In this document: positions 1-10,252 of the stretch, piece after piece
How the letters are laid out: each line of letters starts with the position of its first letter
How positions within the stretch are numbered: the stretch's first letter is position 1
NCBI GenBank assembly: GCA_010015805.1
Contig: ML978129.1
Span: forward strand, 310,001-374,000
Direction: 5' to 3'
DNA from: Rhizodiscina lignyota
Taxonomy: Eukaryota; Ascomycota; Dothideomycetes; Aulographales; Rhizodiscinaceae
Length of the DNA: 64,000 bases
The notes under the pieces: generated by a model
What the model was told of the DNA's origin: nothing
Databases searched by the model: none
The model's input: only the letters and a program-made list of their open reading frames with translations
Translations under genes and position numbers: made by a program

Positions 1-1
1 A

Positions 2-289
2 ATGGAAGATGAGTTGAAGACGAGACAATCGAGGCGTGGCTCGGCGAACCTAGACAGCTATGACACCTCTGGTGAGGTGACTAGGGCTACGAGTAGGGTG
101 TCAAGGTATGTGGCATTAGATGGAAGGACGAGCGTCATGAGTATGCATCAACACTTCCAAGACCATGGCGAGAAGGTTTATGAGGAGAAGGCGCCGATGG
201 TTAGTGGGCAGGAAAGCTTTGAAAAGGATAGGTCGAGCGGTGCTGGGAAGAAGAAAGGGAGAGGTTGTTTTGGTTGTTTAGGGCGGTGA
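2..289 (+). CDS. 3' end of an unknown gene (truncated at window edge)
   Basis: Only the C-terminal 95 codons are in the window; the frame is open to the left edge, so the ATG at base 2 need not be the start. The readable part is rich in Ser, Arg and charged residues and has no domain I recognise. It ends in a lysine-rich run followed by CFGCLGR. Two cysteines next to a polybasic patch are a layout seen in S-acylated, membrane-tethered tails; that role is inference only. The stop is TGA at 287-289. Confidence 0.5.
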   Translation: MEDELKTRQSRRGSANLDSYDTSGEVTRATSRVSRYVALDGRTSVMSMHQHFQDHGEKVYEEKAPMVSGQESFEKDRSSGAGKKKGRGCFGCLGR

Positions 290-620
290 CTCTTGGATAG
301 GGCTGGCATGTATTATAGGTCGGGCGGATGTAGTAGAGTAATGTGTATATATATTGTTCGTGGAATGCTGAAAATACTTTCCCATGCACTTGAATGGTCA
401 TTTATGATGCTTAACTGTGTAATGGACTGGCTTTCGGCGTCTTTGTGAGATCAGTTGGAGATTGGCAGTTTGAGATATAAATTTTGCGAACTTCAGAATT
501 AAAATAAGACGTACGATCTACTACATACTAACTAGTAGGTGGTAACTTAGCACAGGCAAGCAGCCCACCGTCGCTTCATAAGGGAATAAGGAGATACGCG
601 CATGTGGGGTTGAGCAGGTC

Positions 621-634
621 TAGGGTTAGGGTTA
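621..634 (+). promoter_or_regulatory. Short telomere-like TTAGGG repeat in a promoter
   Basis: Two head-to-tail TAGGGT units occur about 175 bases before the CENP-Q-like start codon. Such short TTAGGG runs are known binding sites for Tbf1/TRF-type Myb proteins in ascomycete promoters. With only two units this is not a telomere remnant. Function here is inferred. Confidence 0.35.
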
Positions 635-654
635 CACCAATGTTGGCTAAAACA

Positions 655-660
655 ACGCGT
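655..660. promoter_or_regulatory. MCB-like box (ACGCGT)
   Basis: A perfect ACGCGT lies 147 bases upstream of the CENP-Q-like ATG. This is the MluI cell-cycle box bound by MBF (Mbp1/Swi6-type) in ascomycetes, which would suit a kinetochore gene. A second ACGCGT lies inside the coding region at 833-838, so chance occurrence is possible. Confidence 0.3.
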
Positions 661-806
661 TGCTCAAGTTGATAAGTCGTGTCCACTCTTTCTCCACCAT
701 CACAGTCTAACAGAGCAGAACAGATCCTGATTCTTCAGGGGACTCCGAAAAAAGTTTGATTCTATACTGCCCTTTGTAATCATATCCGCGTGGCGCATAA
801 CGTACA

Positions 807-1770
807 ATGGCTCCATCAACTTCAGCAAGACGACGCGTCCCAGACACAAACTCAGAAGCTCAACCAACATCGCGAAAGCGCAAATCAGATGGAGCTCCCA
901 ACGAAGCGTCCTCGCGCCCGCACAAGCGCTTCCAATATCTGAAACCCCGTACGCGACGTATATCCCAGAACCTCATCACCTCGAAATGGACGCCGCTTCC
1001 TGCCCCCGCGCAACAGCAAGTCCGCGAGCTGTTCAAAGCAGCCAAACGACCAGTTATACTCGCGCGGCATGATGAGCGCCGCAAGCGCGAGGCGGAGGTT
1101 GTACTGGATCATATGGTGACGAGGCTGGAGAAACAGTTACCAAGGATGCCATTTCCACCAAAGAGCAAGGAGGGTGACTTTGATTTGGATGGATTGGTGG
1201 AGAAGAATGTGTGTTGTTTGTTGGGCTGCATTTGTGGAAGACACTGCTGACATAGTGGTGCAGCGAATGTTGGAAAATCTGGTTACCCCGGCGATACATT
1301 CTATCGAGCTTCTAAAGGCAGAAATTGAGAAGGAGGAGGCGGCTCTCCAAAGGGATAGGGAGACGCTGAGGAGGCTAGAGCGAGATTCCCAGGCCGAGCA
1401 GAGGGCTGCAGAGAGCAGCGTCACCACGGTGAGGACTATCAAAGCTTGACAGTGGTAATACACTAACGTAGCTCTCCAGATCCATCCACTATTGGAGTCT
1501 GGACTTGATTCCGAAACTATTGCGAATGATGCAGAAAGCATCAATATGCAAAAGGCAGATGAAGCGAGCTCAATACCTCTGGAGGATATGGATCACGAGC
1601 TCTTACCATTGATTGCCCAGTTTAGGAGTCACCTGGAGAGCATGCAGGCCAATGCCATGCAAGTCGACGGTTTGAGCGAAGCAATATCAAGAACATCAGC
1701 TGCCCTAAACAGTGCGTTCTACCAGAGGTCTGGAGGCCGTCAATACGAGGCCATATTCGACGTGAGCTGA
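807..1770 (+). CDS. fta7: CENP-Q/Fta7-like inner kinetochore protein
   Basis: I predict three exons: 807-1208, 1264-1428 and 1480-1770, giving 285 residues. Both introns keep phase 0, and CTGAC or CTAAC branch sites precede the CAG acceptors. The N-terminal 60 residues are basic and disordered. Next comes the stretch KWTPLPAPAQQQVRELF and a charged helix with RRKREAEVVLDHM, which I recognise as the fungal CENP-Q (Fta7/Okp1) signature. Exon 2 is a heptad-like coiled coil rich in Glu and Arg. CENP-Q pairs with CENP-U in the COMA part of the constitutive centromere network that links CENP-A chromatin to the outer kinetochore. Family assignment is from motif recall, not a search. A longer CENP-Q-like tail after 1770 cannot be excluded. 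Confidence 0.7.
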
Positions 1771-2291
1771 AGCGGATTGTCGATCCCGTGCGGCTTGGTC
1801 CGGGGGTCCTAACGACTCTGCGCGACGAATTGATGAGCGATGATTCATGTATGCTACTGAAAATCATACCATTGACATAGGATGAAATCCATGAAGCCCA
1901 ATTGTTTAATCTTTATCCCAATTGTCATCGCAGATTCCTAGCCAATGGGGACCGAGGTTTTGAAATGATGTAAGCTCCACCCTCGGCAAAAAGGAACCCG
2001 CTTTGTGAACCGCGTACCATAAAGTGGGATCGCATGCATACAACCCGGCTGCCGCATATTGAGCTGCGTTCCTGTAACCACCAAGTCTCTGGCTTTGCGA
2101 CGCTGCTGCTCGCATTGAGTGCTATGCGAACCACTTTTGCGATTCTCACGTAGGTCGCGACGCCCTTTGCGCTCGACCAATCAGCTAACCACCATCAGCG
2201 CATTTGCATGCACCACTTCCGATACCTGCACGCCTCCGTAAAACTTCCGCAGCGACACGATCCGCCGGATCCTCTCCCTCCCACATCCTGA
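1771..2291. other. Intergenic region upstream of the AcuM-like gene
   Basis: 521 bases. Short reading frames on the minus strand overlap each other and show no domain. The second half is likely the promoter and leader of the downstream activator. I see no distinct regulatory motif. Confidence 0.55.
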
Positions 2292-4146
2292 ATGACCGAA
2301 GTTACACAAGGCGCTCATCCTAAGCATACCAATGGCGCGGATACCCAGGCGATGACGTCCAACGAAGCGGAGAAGGAGAATGACTCTGTCAAATCGAGCG
2401 AACGCCCCAAGGCCGAGAAGCGCCAGAGCCAATCCTCTGCGACTGGGGAGGATGGCGCTAACAAAAAAGAGAGTCCGAAGAAGCGGAGGAAGGTCAATCA
2501 TGGTGAGTTACACGTGGAAAGTGAAAAGCAAATTGGGCGCAGTGCGGCTGACTTCTATACAGCTTGCATCTATTGCAGACGCTCGGTGAGTACGCATTTG
2601 ATACCTTCAACACCCATCTCGCACGCAGCTATTGGGCGACTAGTGGCGATGACTGATATTCTCGTGAACAGCACATGACGTGCGATCTCGACAGACCCTG
2701 TAATCGTTGCATCAAGCGCAACATCGGCCACCTCTGTCACGACGAGCCCCGAGAAACACCCAAGAAGGGAAAAAGCCAATCAGATTCGGGGCAGGGGGAA
2801 GATGGAGGTCCATCTAAGGAAACCCTCTCCCCAGAACAGCCCATGAACCAGCTTGATCAACCGTCAGCCACAAATGCGGCGTCCGATCTTCCAGCAGCAG
2901 CATTACCACAGAATCGGGTCGGTAACAATGCACCTCTGGTTCAGCCTACGCCGGTTTCTGCCTCCCAGATGACCGGCAATAACAGTTGTAAGCCTCTTCC
3001 GATCCGCGATCGGCAAGTTACCTGACTATCTCATAGTACCCATGTTCAATGACTGGGCTGCGAGCGGCCATATCAATAACTTCCAGGACATGCACAACTT
3101 TCACCCATCTTACATGTTCAACACCTCGGAAGTAACGAACGAGTATAACCTGCTAAATGACTTTCTGAGTAACAGTCTCCTCGATGACGGTGGGCTATAC
3201 CAGAGCGAAGACATGCAAGGCCTGTTCAGCGACCCTAACCTGCAAAATCCTATGGGAAACATCGGCGTGGGAACCATGATTCCTCAACAAGGCTCCAACC
3301 TTATGCTACCCCCGTCACAACTCGCCGCTGGAAATGCGATTTCGCGACCAGGAAGTAGTTTCCCGCTCGACAAAGGGAGAGAAGCTTACTACATGACCGC
3401 GGCAGACCCTGCAGGGAACGAATCGGCCGAGGAAAGGATGAATAAGCTGCTCAAAGCGAAATATGATGCAGGCATGCTGAAGCCGTTCAACTACATCAAA
3501 GGTTATGCGCGCTTAGATGCGTATATGAAGAGTCATTTCCAAGCCGCATCGCGTCAAAAGGTCTTACGGCAGCTAGACATGTTCAGACCGAAGTTTCGCG
3601 AGCGGATGCAGACACTTACCGATTTGGAGCTCGTGCTCGTGGAAATGTGGTTTGAGCGGACGCTCATGGAGTACGACCGCGTTTTCGCGAGTATGGCAAT
3701 TCCGGCATGCTGTTGGCGAAGAACGGGCGAGATCTTCAGAGGCAATAAAGAGATGGCGGAACTAGTACATGTGACAACGGACAGGTTACGCGATGTGCGT
3801 CATCCAAGTCATAAAAAAGCAGAGTCTTGCTAATTCGGTATAGGGTAAAATGTCGATTCACGAAATCTTCGTCGAGAACTCGCTTGTCAGTTACTGGGAG
3901 AAATTTGGAGCGATCGCTTTCGACAACACACAGAAGGCCATCTTGACAAGTTGTACGCTGAAGAACCCTGATGAGGACTCGAAGGATTCCGTATTACGGT
4001 GCTGTTTTTCCTTTACAATCAAACGAGATACGAATAACGTGTAAGTACTTCCTGTGTCTATCCGATGTCGTTTGGGAGTGATTGCTTAATCGTGGTACAG
4101 TCCAACCTTGATAGTTGGGAACTTCTTACCCATCAGGGAAAGTTGA
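2292..4146 (+). CDS. acuM: Zn2Cys6 activator of gluconeogenesis, RDS2/AcuM type, with PAS domain
   Basis: Six exons are predicted: 2292-2502, 2563-2585, 2672-2987, 3037-3794, 3844-4040 and 4101-4146, giving 516 residues. The zinc cluster is C72-X2-C75-X6-C82-X5-C88-X2-C91-X8-C100, with the HMTCD and NIGHLCHDEPRE signatures of the Rds2/AcuM branch. It differs from the Ert1/AcuK branch, which reads ACFACQRAHLTC. The N-terminus is charged and low-complexity; the middle is Asn/Pro/Gln-rich; a PAS domain (about residues 340-500) includes EMWFERTLMEYDRVFASM and the exon 4-5 join DGKMSIHEIFVEN. The protein ends IVGNFLPIRES. In Aspergillus, AcuM works with AcuK to switch on PEP carboxykinase, fructose bisphosphatase and malic enzyme genes. 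The 23-nt second exon, carrying half of the zinc cluster, is unusual. Confidence 0.88.
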
Positions 4147-4483
4147 TGACATACGGACCCTGTGCACATATTGTACATGAGTTTTGGGCTTTGTAAATGA
4201 TTTGGTTACTTCGGACTGGATTGGGGCACCTCAAAATGCATAGGACGGGGGCCTGGTTTGTAGCATGATACGAATGGATGGCTATGGAACTCCGGAGGTC
4301 ACTGATGTACTCTAGGAAGTATATCATAGCAAATACGTGTCAATTCTTGATACTTTCTTCTGTCTTGTTATTTTAATTCTGATATCTCCCTTAAGTGCGG
4401 GACCATCTTGTCTAGGTGACTGCGCCGCCCTTTCTATTTCACAGCAGCACATCGACGTCACCTCATTACCATTCCATCTCGGT
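4147..4483. other. Intergenic region between acuM-like and ZIP4 genes
   Basis: 337 bases holding the 3' flank of the activator gene and the promoter of the meiotic gene. No coding sequence or clear motif is seen. Confidence 0.55.
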
Positions 4484-7400
4484 ATGGCTCCCAAAAAACA
4501 GCCTGGTTCTGAAAAGGATGCGAAAGTAAAATCCCTTCTCTGTAAGCCGTCTCTCTCCTTCTGCGCTCTCCCGATTTCAAACTAACTGCCTTGCGCGACT
4601 TAGCATTCGCTGCATCTCTCCCATCGCGCATCGATGAAGCCGAGTCCGATTCCACTCTCATTGAAGACATCCAATCCCACCTCAAATCGCTGCCTCTTGC
4701 GCCCTCCACTGTGACAGCTGCCCACGCCGTCGCGTTCGATGTGCAAGGTACGGAGCTTTGGAACTTTGCGACGCGTCTTCGACGCGACGGTGACGCCTTA
4801 GGTCGCTCGGCGCCATCAAATAGTCATAATGCACAGCAAGGTGTTGCGCAAGTCGCGTGCTTCGTCCGCGTTCTCGCATTCTTTATGGTTGACTCTGGAT
4901 GGCAGTCTTCAACACGTAGTGGGCAACATAAAAAGCTTCGGGGCTTCAAAGAGACAATGAGATTGATGAGGATCGTTCTCAAGGCTGGAAAGAGTTGTCT
5001 TGTACTGGGAGCAATGGACATGTGCGTAAGACTTATGGAGAGGGCAGCGGATTTTGAAGGGGCCCTGGGGAAGGCTGCCGAAGGCACAGGAGAGGAAGAT
5101 GATAAGACGGTAGCTATTAGACTCAGGGCACAGTACTTTGTGCTGAGGACAACGCTGGTATATGATCGCGTTTCGTCGTCATTGAGTGGGACTAGCTAAT
5201 TAGAAACGACAGGCGTGGAAACAATCTCGACTCGACATTGCTGAGCACATGTTTTCGAAAGCAAATATTCCGAACAGTACCCTCGATCCCACGTCGTCGG
5301 AGGAGCTTTCGGATTCACTCTTCGAGATGGGCAAGGACCTGCTTGGAAAGCGGCAGTTCGAAGTGGCGGCGCGATGGCTTGAGCGCTCTTTAGACATCCT
5401 TGATGGGACGGAAATTGAGCAGCTCAGTCCAGATGCTGGCGATTTACGGTTGAGCATCATGCAACATTATGGTGCGAGCAACCTTTTATATGTGTCTTTC
5501 CAGGCTGACACCTATGCAGCCAAGGCGTTACTTGGGCTTCAAACAACAGATGCGCGTTCGAAGGCGCGTGATATTGTGACTTTAATGGAGACAGTATAAC
5601 CACTGATGGCCTTTGACATGATGAAGACGCTAACGAAATGTGCAACAGGACTATGCGGAGAAGATGATTGTATCATTGCTGAAGTTGGAAATCATTCTTA
5701 GTGAAGAGACTGTTGATGCAGATCAATACTATAATGGTGCGCAGTGTCCAAATATCTGTTAGAGAGGTGTGCTCACAATTGGTAGTGATCAACCGGATGA
5801 TTCGAACTATTATGCTGACAGCAAACAACATCAAGACGTAACTTATGCCACCGGTTGATATTCTCTGTGCTAATCAACCCCAGGCTCATGCATCATATTC
5901 ATCGGTTGAAGACAATAAGGTGAGGTAGAATTTCACGCCATAATACTATCGAAGTTGCTAATGCAAGATAGCCCATGCCATGCGGTCACAGCTCTGGATG
6001 ATCTCTTAGAACTACGCTTGGTAGAAGTGTCCGACAAAGCCGAGTGGATCGAGAAAGCCATGATCACCAGAATTTGGATCAGTACATTAAACCCAGACGA
6101 CGGAACAGCATTGAGGAGCCTACAAGACTTTCTTGAGATCGCTTTCCGAGTGCTTCGACAGCCACCGAATGTAACGGCGACTCACGCGGCACAAACGCTC
6201 TTATGGAAACGGATAGAGTCAGCGTTTGCTGCAGGCCATTTCGATTTCGCGGAATCTTGGTGTCAGCTTGCGATGCACAAGCTCTTGGAAAACTGCGGCG
6301 ATATTAATAAATCTAAAGTCGCCAGGAAGCGCATACTGTGTTCGCTCAGCCGGCAAGAATTCAACAGAGCGCGAGAGATCTACTTCCAAATGCCGGAGAG
6401 CTCAAAGGCAGCGCCAATGACTCGGTATCTCATGTACAAGGTTGCTCTTCGTAGCGGTGATGCTGAGTTTGCGGCGGAGAACCTTGAGGCCCTTTGCAAA
6501 AGCTCTTCAAAAGATGCTACTCTTCTCTACGCTTGCGTAATGGAAGCGCAGCAGGCTGGCAACAAACAACAAACCGCTCTGGCACTGCAGAAAGTGCTTG
6601 GAAAATACGATTATGGCGCACCACGTGGTGTCCACCTGCCGGCGTTGCTTCGGTGTATGACCCGGCTACTAACAAGTGAAGTTCCGGCGAACTCAGCTCC
6701 TAACGATCAAATCGCGGAGGAGATTTGTAAGGTCTTTACTGCCGCTGCGACTCAGGCTCGGAAGAAAGGTTCAGTGAAGAATGGAGACGCCAAAGACGCC
6801 TTTGACACGACTGAGTTGGAGTGGTTCTCACGTTGTAGCTACAACCTCGCGTTGAAGTGGTGCACGGATATCAGCCCTCATCACCTCATCCGACTCTTGA
6901 GCGCGTGCGGTATCCTCGGCGATGTTCTGCTCGGAGAAGCTCCGGTAGAAGAGCACGCAAACCTGCATCTCCGCAGAATGTTCTGCAACTGGCTTTCCGT
7001 TTGTGGCCATATTGTCATTGCCAGGGCAGAAGACAACATTGAAGCATCACATCAATCCTATCTCGCCGTTCGTATTTGTGGCAGACTATACAGGGAGCGT
7101 CTTCCTGAGCAGCTCAAGGAGGAAACGCTATCGGAGCCTGCGCAAGAAGATCTCAAGGATAAACATTTCCGACTGTTGAAGTTTGAGCTCGAGGCTGCGC
7201 TGAAACTGCTTCAGTGGGATGATATGGATGAGCTTTTCGAAGTCTGACCCTCATCGCTCTTCTCAAGCGACGAGCTGACAAGATGTACAGGAATGCTGGA
7301 AATATGAAAACTCGAAGCACTGGGAGACGCTAGCAGATCTTGTTCTCGTCATTCACGCGAGTATGGTTGAAGCGAAACTTGATACATCCCATCTCCACAG

Positions 7401-7933
7401 TGAGCTTGCCCAAAATATTTCCTTACGTTCAATGTTTACTGATTGATCAGAAATACTCGCCGTGTTGCAGGTGAATAATCATGGACAATGTTCGTACTAT
7501 TCGAAGCCTGACAAACACTGCAGAAGATCATTAATCACACTTACCGCACGAAGTCGAGTGATACACTCCATCTTGGCCAATGGATCAGGTGTCTCTTCCA
7601 GCTAGCGATCAGTTTTGACGAGGGCATTGGCATTCATTGCCTGGATCAAGCATACAACATCGCACAGAAAAAGAAAGGGGTAAGGCGTTTTCGGAGGTCA
7701 TTCGGAAGATTGATAGCTGATTAACACAGACTTCGGGTGCTTACCCAAACACGGAGCTGGAATGGCTTGCTACTACGAGCTTCAACCGAGCGGTCGATTA
7801 CTATTGTGCCTCCGACGACGTCAAAACGAAGCTGTGGGCTGAGAAATCGCTCATGCTTGCCGATGCGCTAGATGATCGAGGAGCTTTGCTGAAGCTACTC
7901 CGGGAGAAGTACTCGGCTCTGTCGTGGAGTTGA
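4484..7933 (+). CDS. SPO22: ZIP4/SPO22 (TEX11-like) meiosis protein
   Basis: Twelve exons are predicted: 4484-4541, 4604-5157, 5213-5471, 5520-5593, 5649-5736, 5786-5837, 5884-5919, 5972-7241, 7291-7399, 7451-7470, 7524-7679 and 7730-7933. All phases close and give 959 residues. The N-terminal half carries the Spo22/ZIP4 signature (for example ELWNFATRLRR and VACFVRVLAFFMVDSG). The rest is a run of TPR-like helical repeats (for example ALDDLLELRL, FDFAESWCQLAMHKLL and LNPDDGTALRSLQDF). ZIP4 proteins belong to the ZMM/SIC scaffold that links synaptonemal complex assembly to crossover formation. The 5472-5519 intron is a multiple of three and open, so it reads through if retained. Exons 7 and 10 are only 36 and 20 nt. 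Confidence 0.87.
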
Positions 7934-8021
7934 TTCGGCGCAGAATCTCTGATCATCTATCGCGAAAGATGAGATGATATGATATCACAAATATTTTCTC
8001 TTTTGCTACGTGTACAATTAG

Positions 8022-8825
8022 CTAAGGTGGAGTGGTTGCATCTATCCTGGCAGCTGTTTGTTCGAGGGGAAGCTTCACCCTCGGTCTCATCAAGCTCTCG
8101 ACCGTAACATCACCAGATACTTTCGTGATACCCATGATAGGAGGATCTCCTTTCCTCACGAATTCATATTTGCCTGCGTGAACATCAGCATCCGCACATT
8201 GATCTCCTTTTGCTGCATCATGACCTACCTGGCATCTTATTCCCGGCCAACCTGAAAGCATCCCGTACAACCTGCTCGTGCACCGCGCCCTTCAACTCGA
8301 AAATGATCTTGTTGACGCCCACTCTGCTTGCCCAATGATCGAAGCCTCCCTTTCCCGTCCCCATTCTGCTCTCATTTCCCTTCTTGTATACCGCAATGTT
8401 CGCCGCGACTCTCCTGTATAATCGAAACTGCATCCCTCGAAGCCGCCGCTTTATCGTCTCTTCTCCAATCTTGAGTTGGGATGCAGATATGCGTCTGTGA
8501 AAATCGCACATGCGAAGTCCATACTCGCCCCAGGCGACCGTGGTCCCTCGGACTGAGCCACCGGTGTGGACGCGCGGACGGCCCTTGTGTGTCTTTTTGT
8601 TACCGGCGCCCTTCTTGGGGAGAAGCCAGTCGCGGGTTGAAGGAGTCGAGGAGAAGGTACGGCGGCATATTGATGCTGGGCTGGGATTTAAAGTCGTAAC
8701 TGTAGCTCTGTTAGCTCCATTTCTTCGATGCCATTGGTGTTTGTCGGACCTGGTAATTGTCTGGAATTGATGGAAAGACTCTTCAGCTGGGCCAATAGAC
8801 CACCAGCTAACCGTGGAGGCGGCAT
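8022..8825 (-). CDS. MRPL16: Mitochondrial large-subunit ribosomal protein L16 (uL16m)
   Basis: Three exons on the minus strand are predicted: 8825-8750, 8699-8229 and 8173-8022, giving 232 residues. Core L16 motifs are PKKGAGNKKTHKGRPR, VHTGGSVRGTTVAWGEYGL, RGMQFRLYRR and KGGFDHWASRV. The first 40-odd residues (basic, Ser/Leu-rich, then RRTFSSTP) look like a mitochondrial presequence. uL16 sits near the tRNA sites and finishes the peptidyl-transferase region of the mitoribosome. The first intron uses a weak GTCCGA donor but has a good branch and acceptor (CTAAC ... TACAG) and restores a sensible N-terminus. The frame upstream of 8699 stays open to 8982, so a longer, unspliced N-terminus is the alternative. 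The gene converges on ZIP4, 88 bases away. Confidence 0.85.
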
Positions 8826-9129
8826 CAGGGTGTCTAGTAACGAAACAATTGTTCGAATAATAATCCTCAAGATGCCGGTCGAGTGCCAAGACCCCCAAGT
8901 CTGTTCCATTATCGTATGGTGCGGCTAGCCGCTCCTTAACTGCCCTTGCTGCTCGCGCGACAACCCCATCAAAGGTCCTCAAACCCCGACACTTGAGAGA
9001 GATGCAAAAATTAATAAGAACTACGGAGTATATTTTATGAGAACATGATAAGAGCGGTCTGACAAGTGTTACGGTATTTTATTTTCATTATTGGCAGGTT
9101 CTAGATTATAATGTCCCTTGGAACTATCC
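8826..9129. other. Intergenic region between MRPL16 and the GNAT gene
   Basis: 304 bases; MRPL16 starts here and the GNAT gene ends here, both on the minus strand. It should hold the MRPL16 promoter and the GNAT 3' UTR. An open minus-strand frame to 8982 is an upstream extension of the MRPL16 frame without protein-like character. Nothing else is seen. Confidence 0.5.
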
Positions 9130-9753
9130 TTAGCTAGAAGCTAAAGCACCATCCAACGAATTCTTTTTCAAGTCTTCCCAGTCATCTCGTATCACAGCCC
9201 AGATTTTCATGTCCAACGCTCTCTCATTCTTCCACACCATCTTTCTCATCGTTCCTTCATACGTAAATCCAACCCGCCTCAACACACCTTCGCTTCCAGC
9301 ATTGCCCTCGAAAACGCCAGCCCAAATCCGCAGTATCTTCTGCCTCTCCTGAAAGACCCATCCTGTAAAAGCCTCAACTGCCTCACTCATTATTCCCTTC
9401 CTCCAACTCGGCTCCCCAACCCAATATCCAATCTCTGTGCTGCGTTCGAAGACGTCTTTTGCAGGCTTTAGACCAATAGCGCCAATCGGTTTGTTCGAAA
9501 GGTCACATATGACAAAGTTCATGGTCGGATTGTCGTCCTTTATCATCTTGAAAAAAGAGTAAGCGTCCTCCAGGGTGTAAGGGTGCGGAAAGCCGTTCGT
9601 CATATTGACCGCGATTTTGGCATTATTTGCGATCTCGGCAATATTAGGGGCGTCTGATTGGTGAAGAGGACGGATGATGCATTTCTTGAGCGTTAAGTTG
9701 GGTTCCTGGATCGGGAGGTCATTTGGCACATTCTCTTCGGACGTGGATGCCAT
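9130..9753 (-). CDS. GNAT-family N-acetyltransferase (RimJ/RimL-like)
   Basis: A single exon of 207 residues. I start it at the ATG at 9753; the frame runs to a TTG at 9762. An RimJ/RimL (Acetyltransf_3) fold is visible: the opening strand KCIIRPLHQSDAPNIAEIA, the central strand IGAIGLKPA, then IGYWVGEPSWRKGIMSEAV with the acetyl-CoA pyrophosphate loop R-K-G-I-M-S, and a late GNAGSEGVLRRVGFTYEG. These enzymes move acetyl from acetyl-CoA to amino groups of proteins or small molecules; the substrate cannot be told. The 499-base spacer to MMS22 is a divergent promoter region. Confidence 0.85.
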   Translation of the reverse strand: MASTSEENVPNDLPIQEPNLTLKKCIIRPLHQSDAPNIAEIANNAKIAVNMTNGFPHPYTLEDAYSFFKMIKDDNPTMNFVICDLSNKPIGAIGLKPAKDVFERSTEIGYWVGEPSWRKGIMSEAVEAFTGWVFQERQKILRIWAGVFEGNAGSEGVLRRVGFTYEGTMRKMVWKNERALDMKIWAVIRDDWEDLKKNSLDGALASS

Positions 9754-10252
9754 AGTCGCCAAGCTGGTGGAGAGAGAGTGGGGGAAGGATGTGGTCGAGC
9801 GTCTTACTTATATCGCTGTTGACTCATTGGTGAATTGATATCTATGATTGTTAGTAGAAGGTTGTCTGTCCCTCCAGCGCCTGCCATTTTGGTAAGCATG
9901 CATTCGAAAATGACTGGATCGTTGCCGTTGAGTCCAAGTTGGAGTCATTCGCAAGATCTGATATTCCAGAGCAACTCAGCCTCAAGCAGCCGCAGTACCA
10001 GCAGCATAATTGAACGGCCTGAGCTCAAAAGCGACTGAGTTAAAGCCCACTTGAAACTTGCGACGTTAAAGGGAGACCGTCACGTGCCAACCCGCCAGGT
10101 CAGCGTCGGCAAATCTCAGACCCGACCTCAGGTCCGCGACGCGTCTTCCAGTCGCGTCTTCCCCGCGTGCCGTGACAAGTGCTTCAGAATTTCAACGCTA
10201 CAATTCCATTTCATGTTCAACGGGACATGAATCGATATGAGACGTCGTTCCA
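9754..10252. promoter_or_regulatory. Divergent promoter region, GNAT gene / MMS22
   Basis: 499 bases between two divergently read genes. It holds CACGTG at 10081-10086 and an ACGCGT box at 10139-10144. A small plus-strand frame (9835-10038) is Ser-rich and shows no protein features. Confidence 0.55.
10139..10144. promoter_or_regulatory. MCB-like box upstream of MMS22
   Basis: A perfect ACGCGT 109 bases before the MMS22 ATG. It fits MBF-driven G1/S expression expected for a replication-fork repair gene. This is by motif only. Confidence 0.35.

Larger units (their letters stand above)
290..806. other. Intergenic region upstream of the CENP-Q-like gene
   Basis: 517 bases with no convincing gene. 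It should hold the 3' UTR of the truncated left gene and the promoter of the next gene. The only motifs I would pick out are a doubled TTAGGG-type element and an ACGCGT box, listed separately. Confidence 0.6.

Noticed and set aside
5472-5503. Shorter 32-nt intron in ZIP4 ending at the first CAG
   Set aside because: Too short for splicing and it breaks the frame; the CAG at 5519 fits better.
8828-8982. Longer MRPL16 N-terminus from 8982
   Set aside because: The extension is not presequence-like; the spliced start at 8825 gives a basic Ser/Leu-rich leader.
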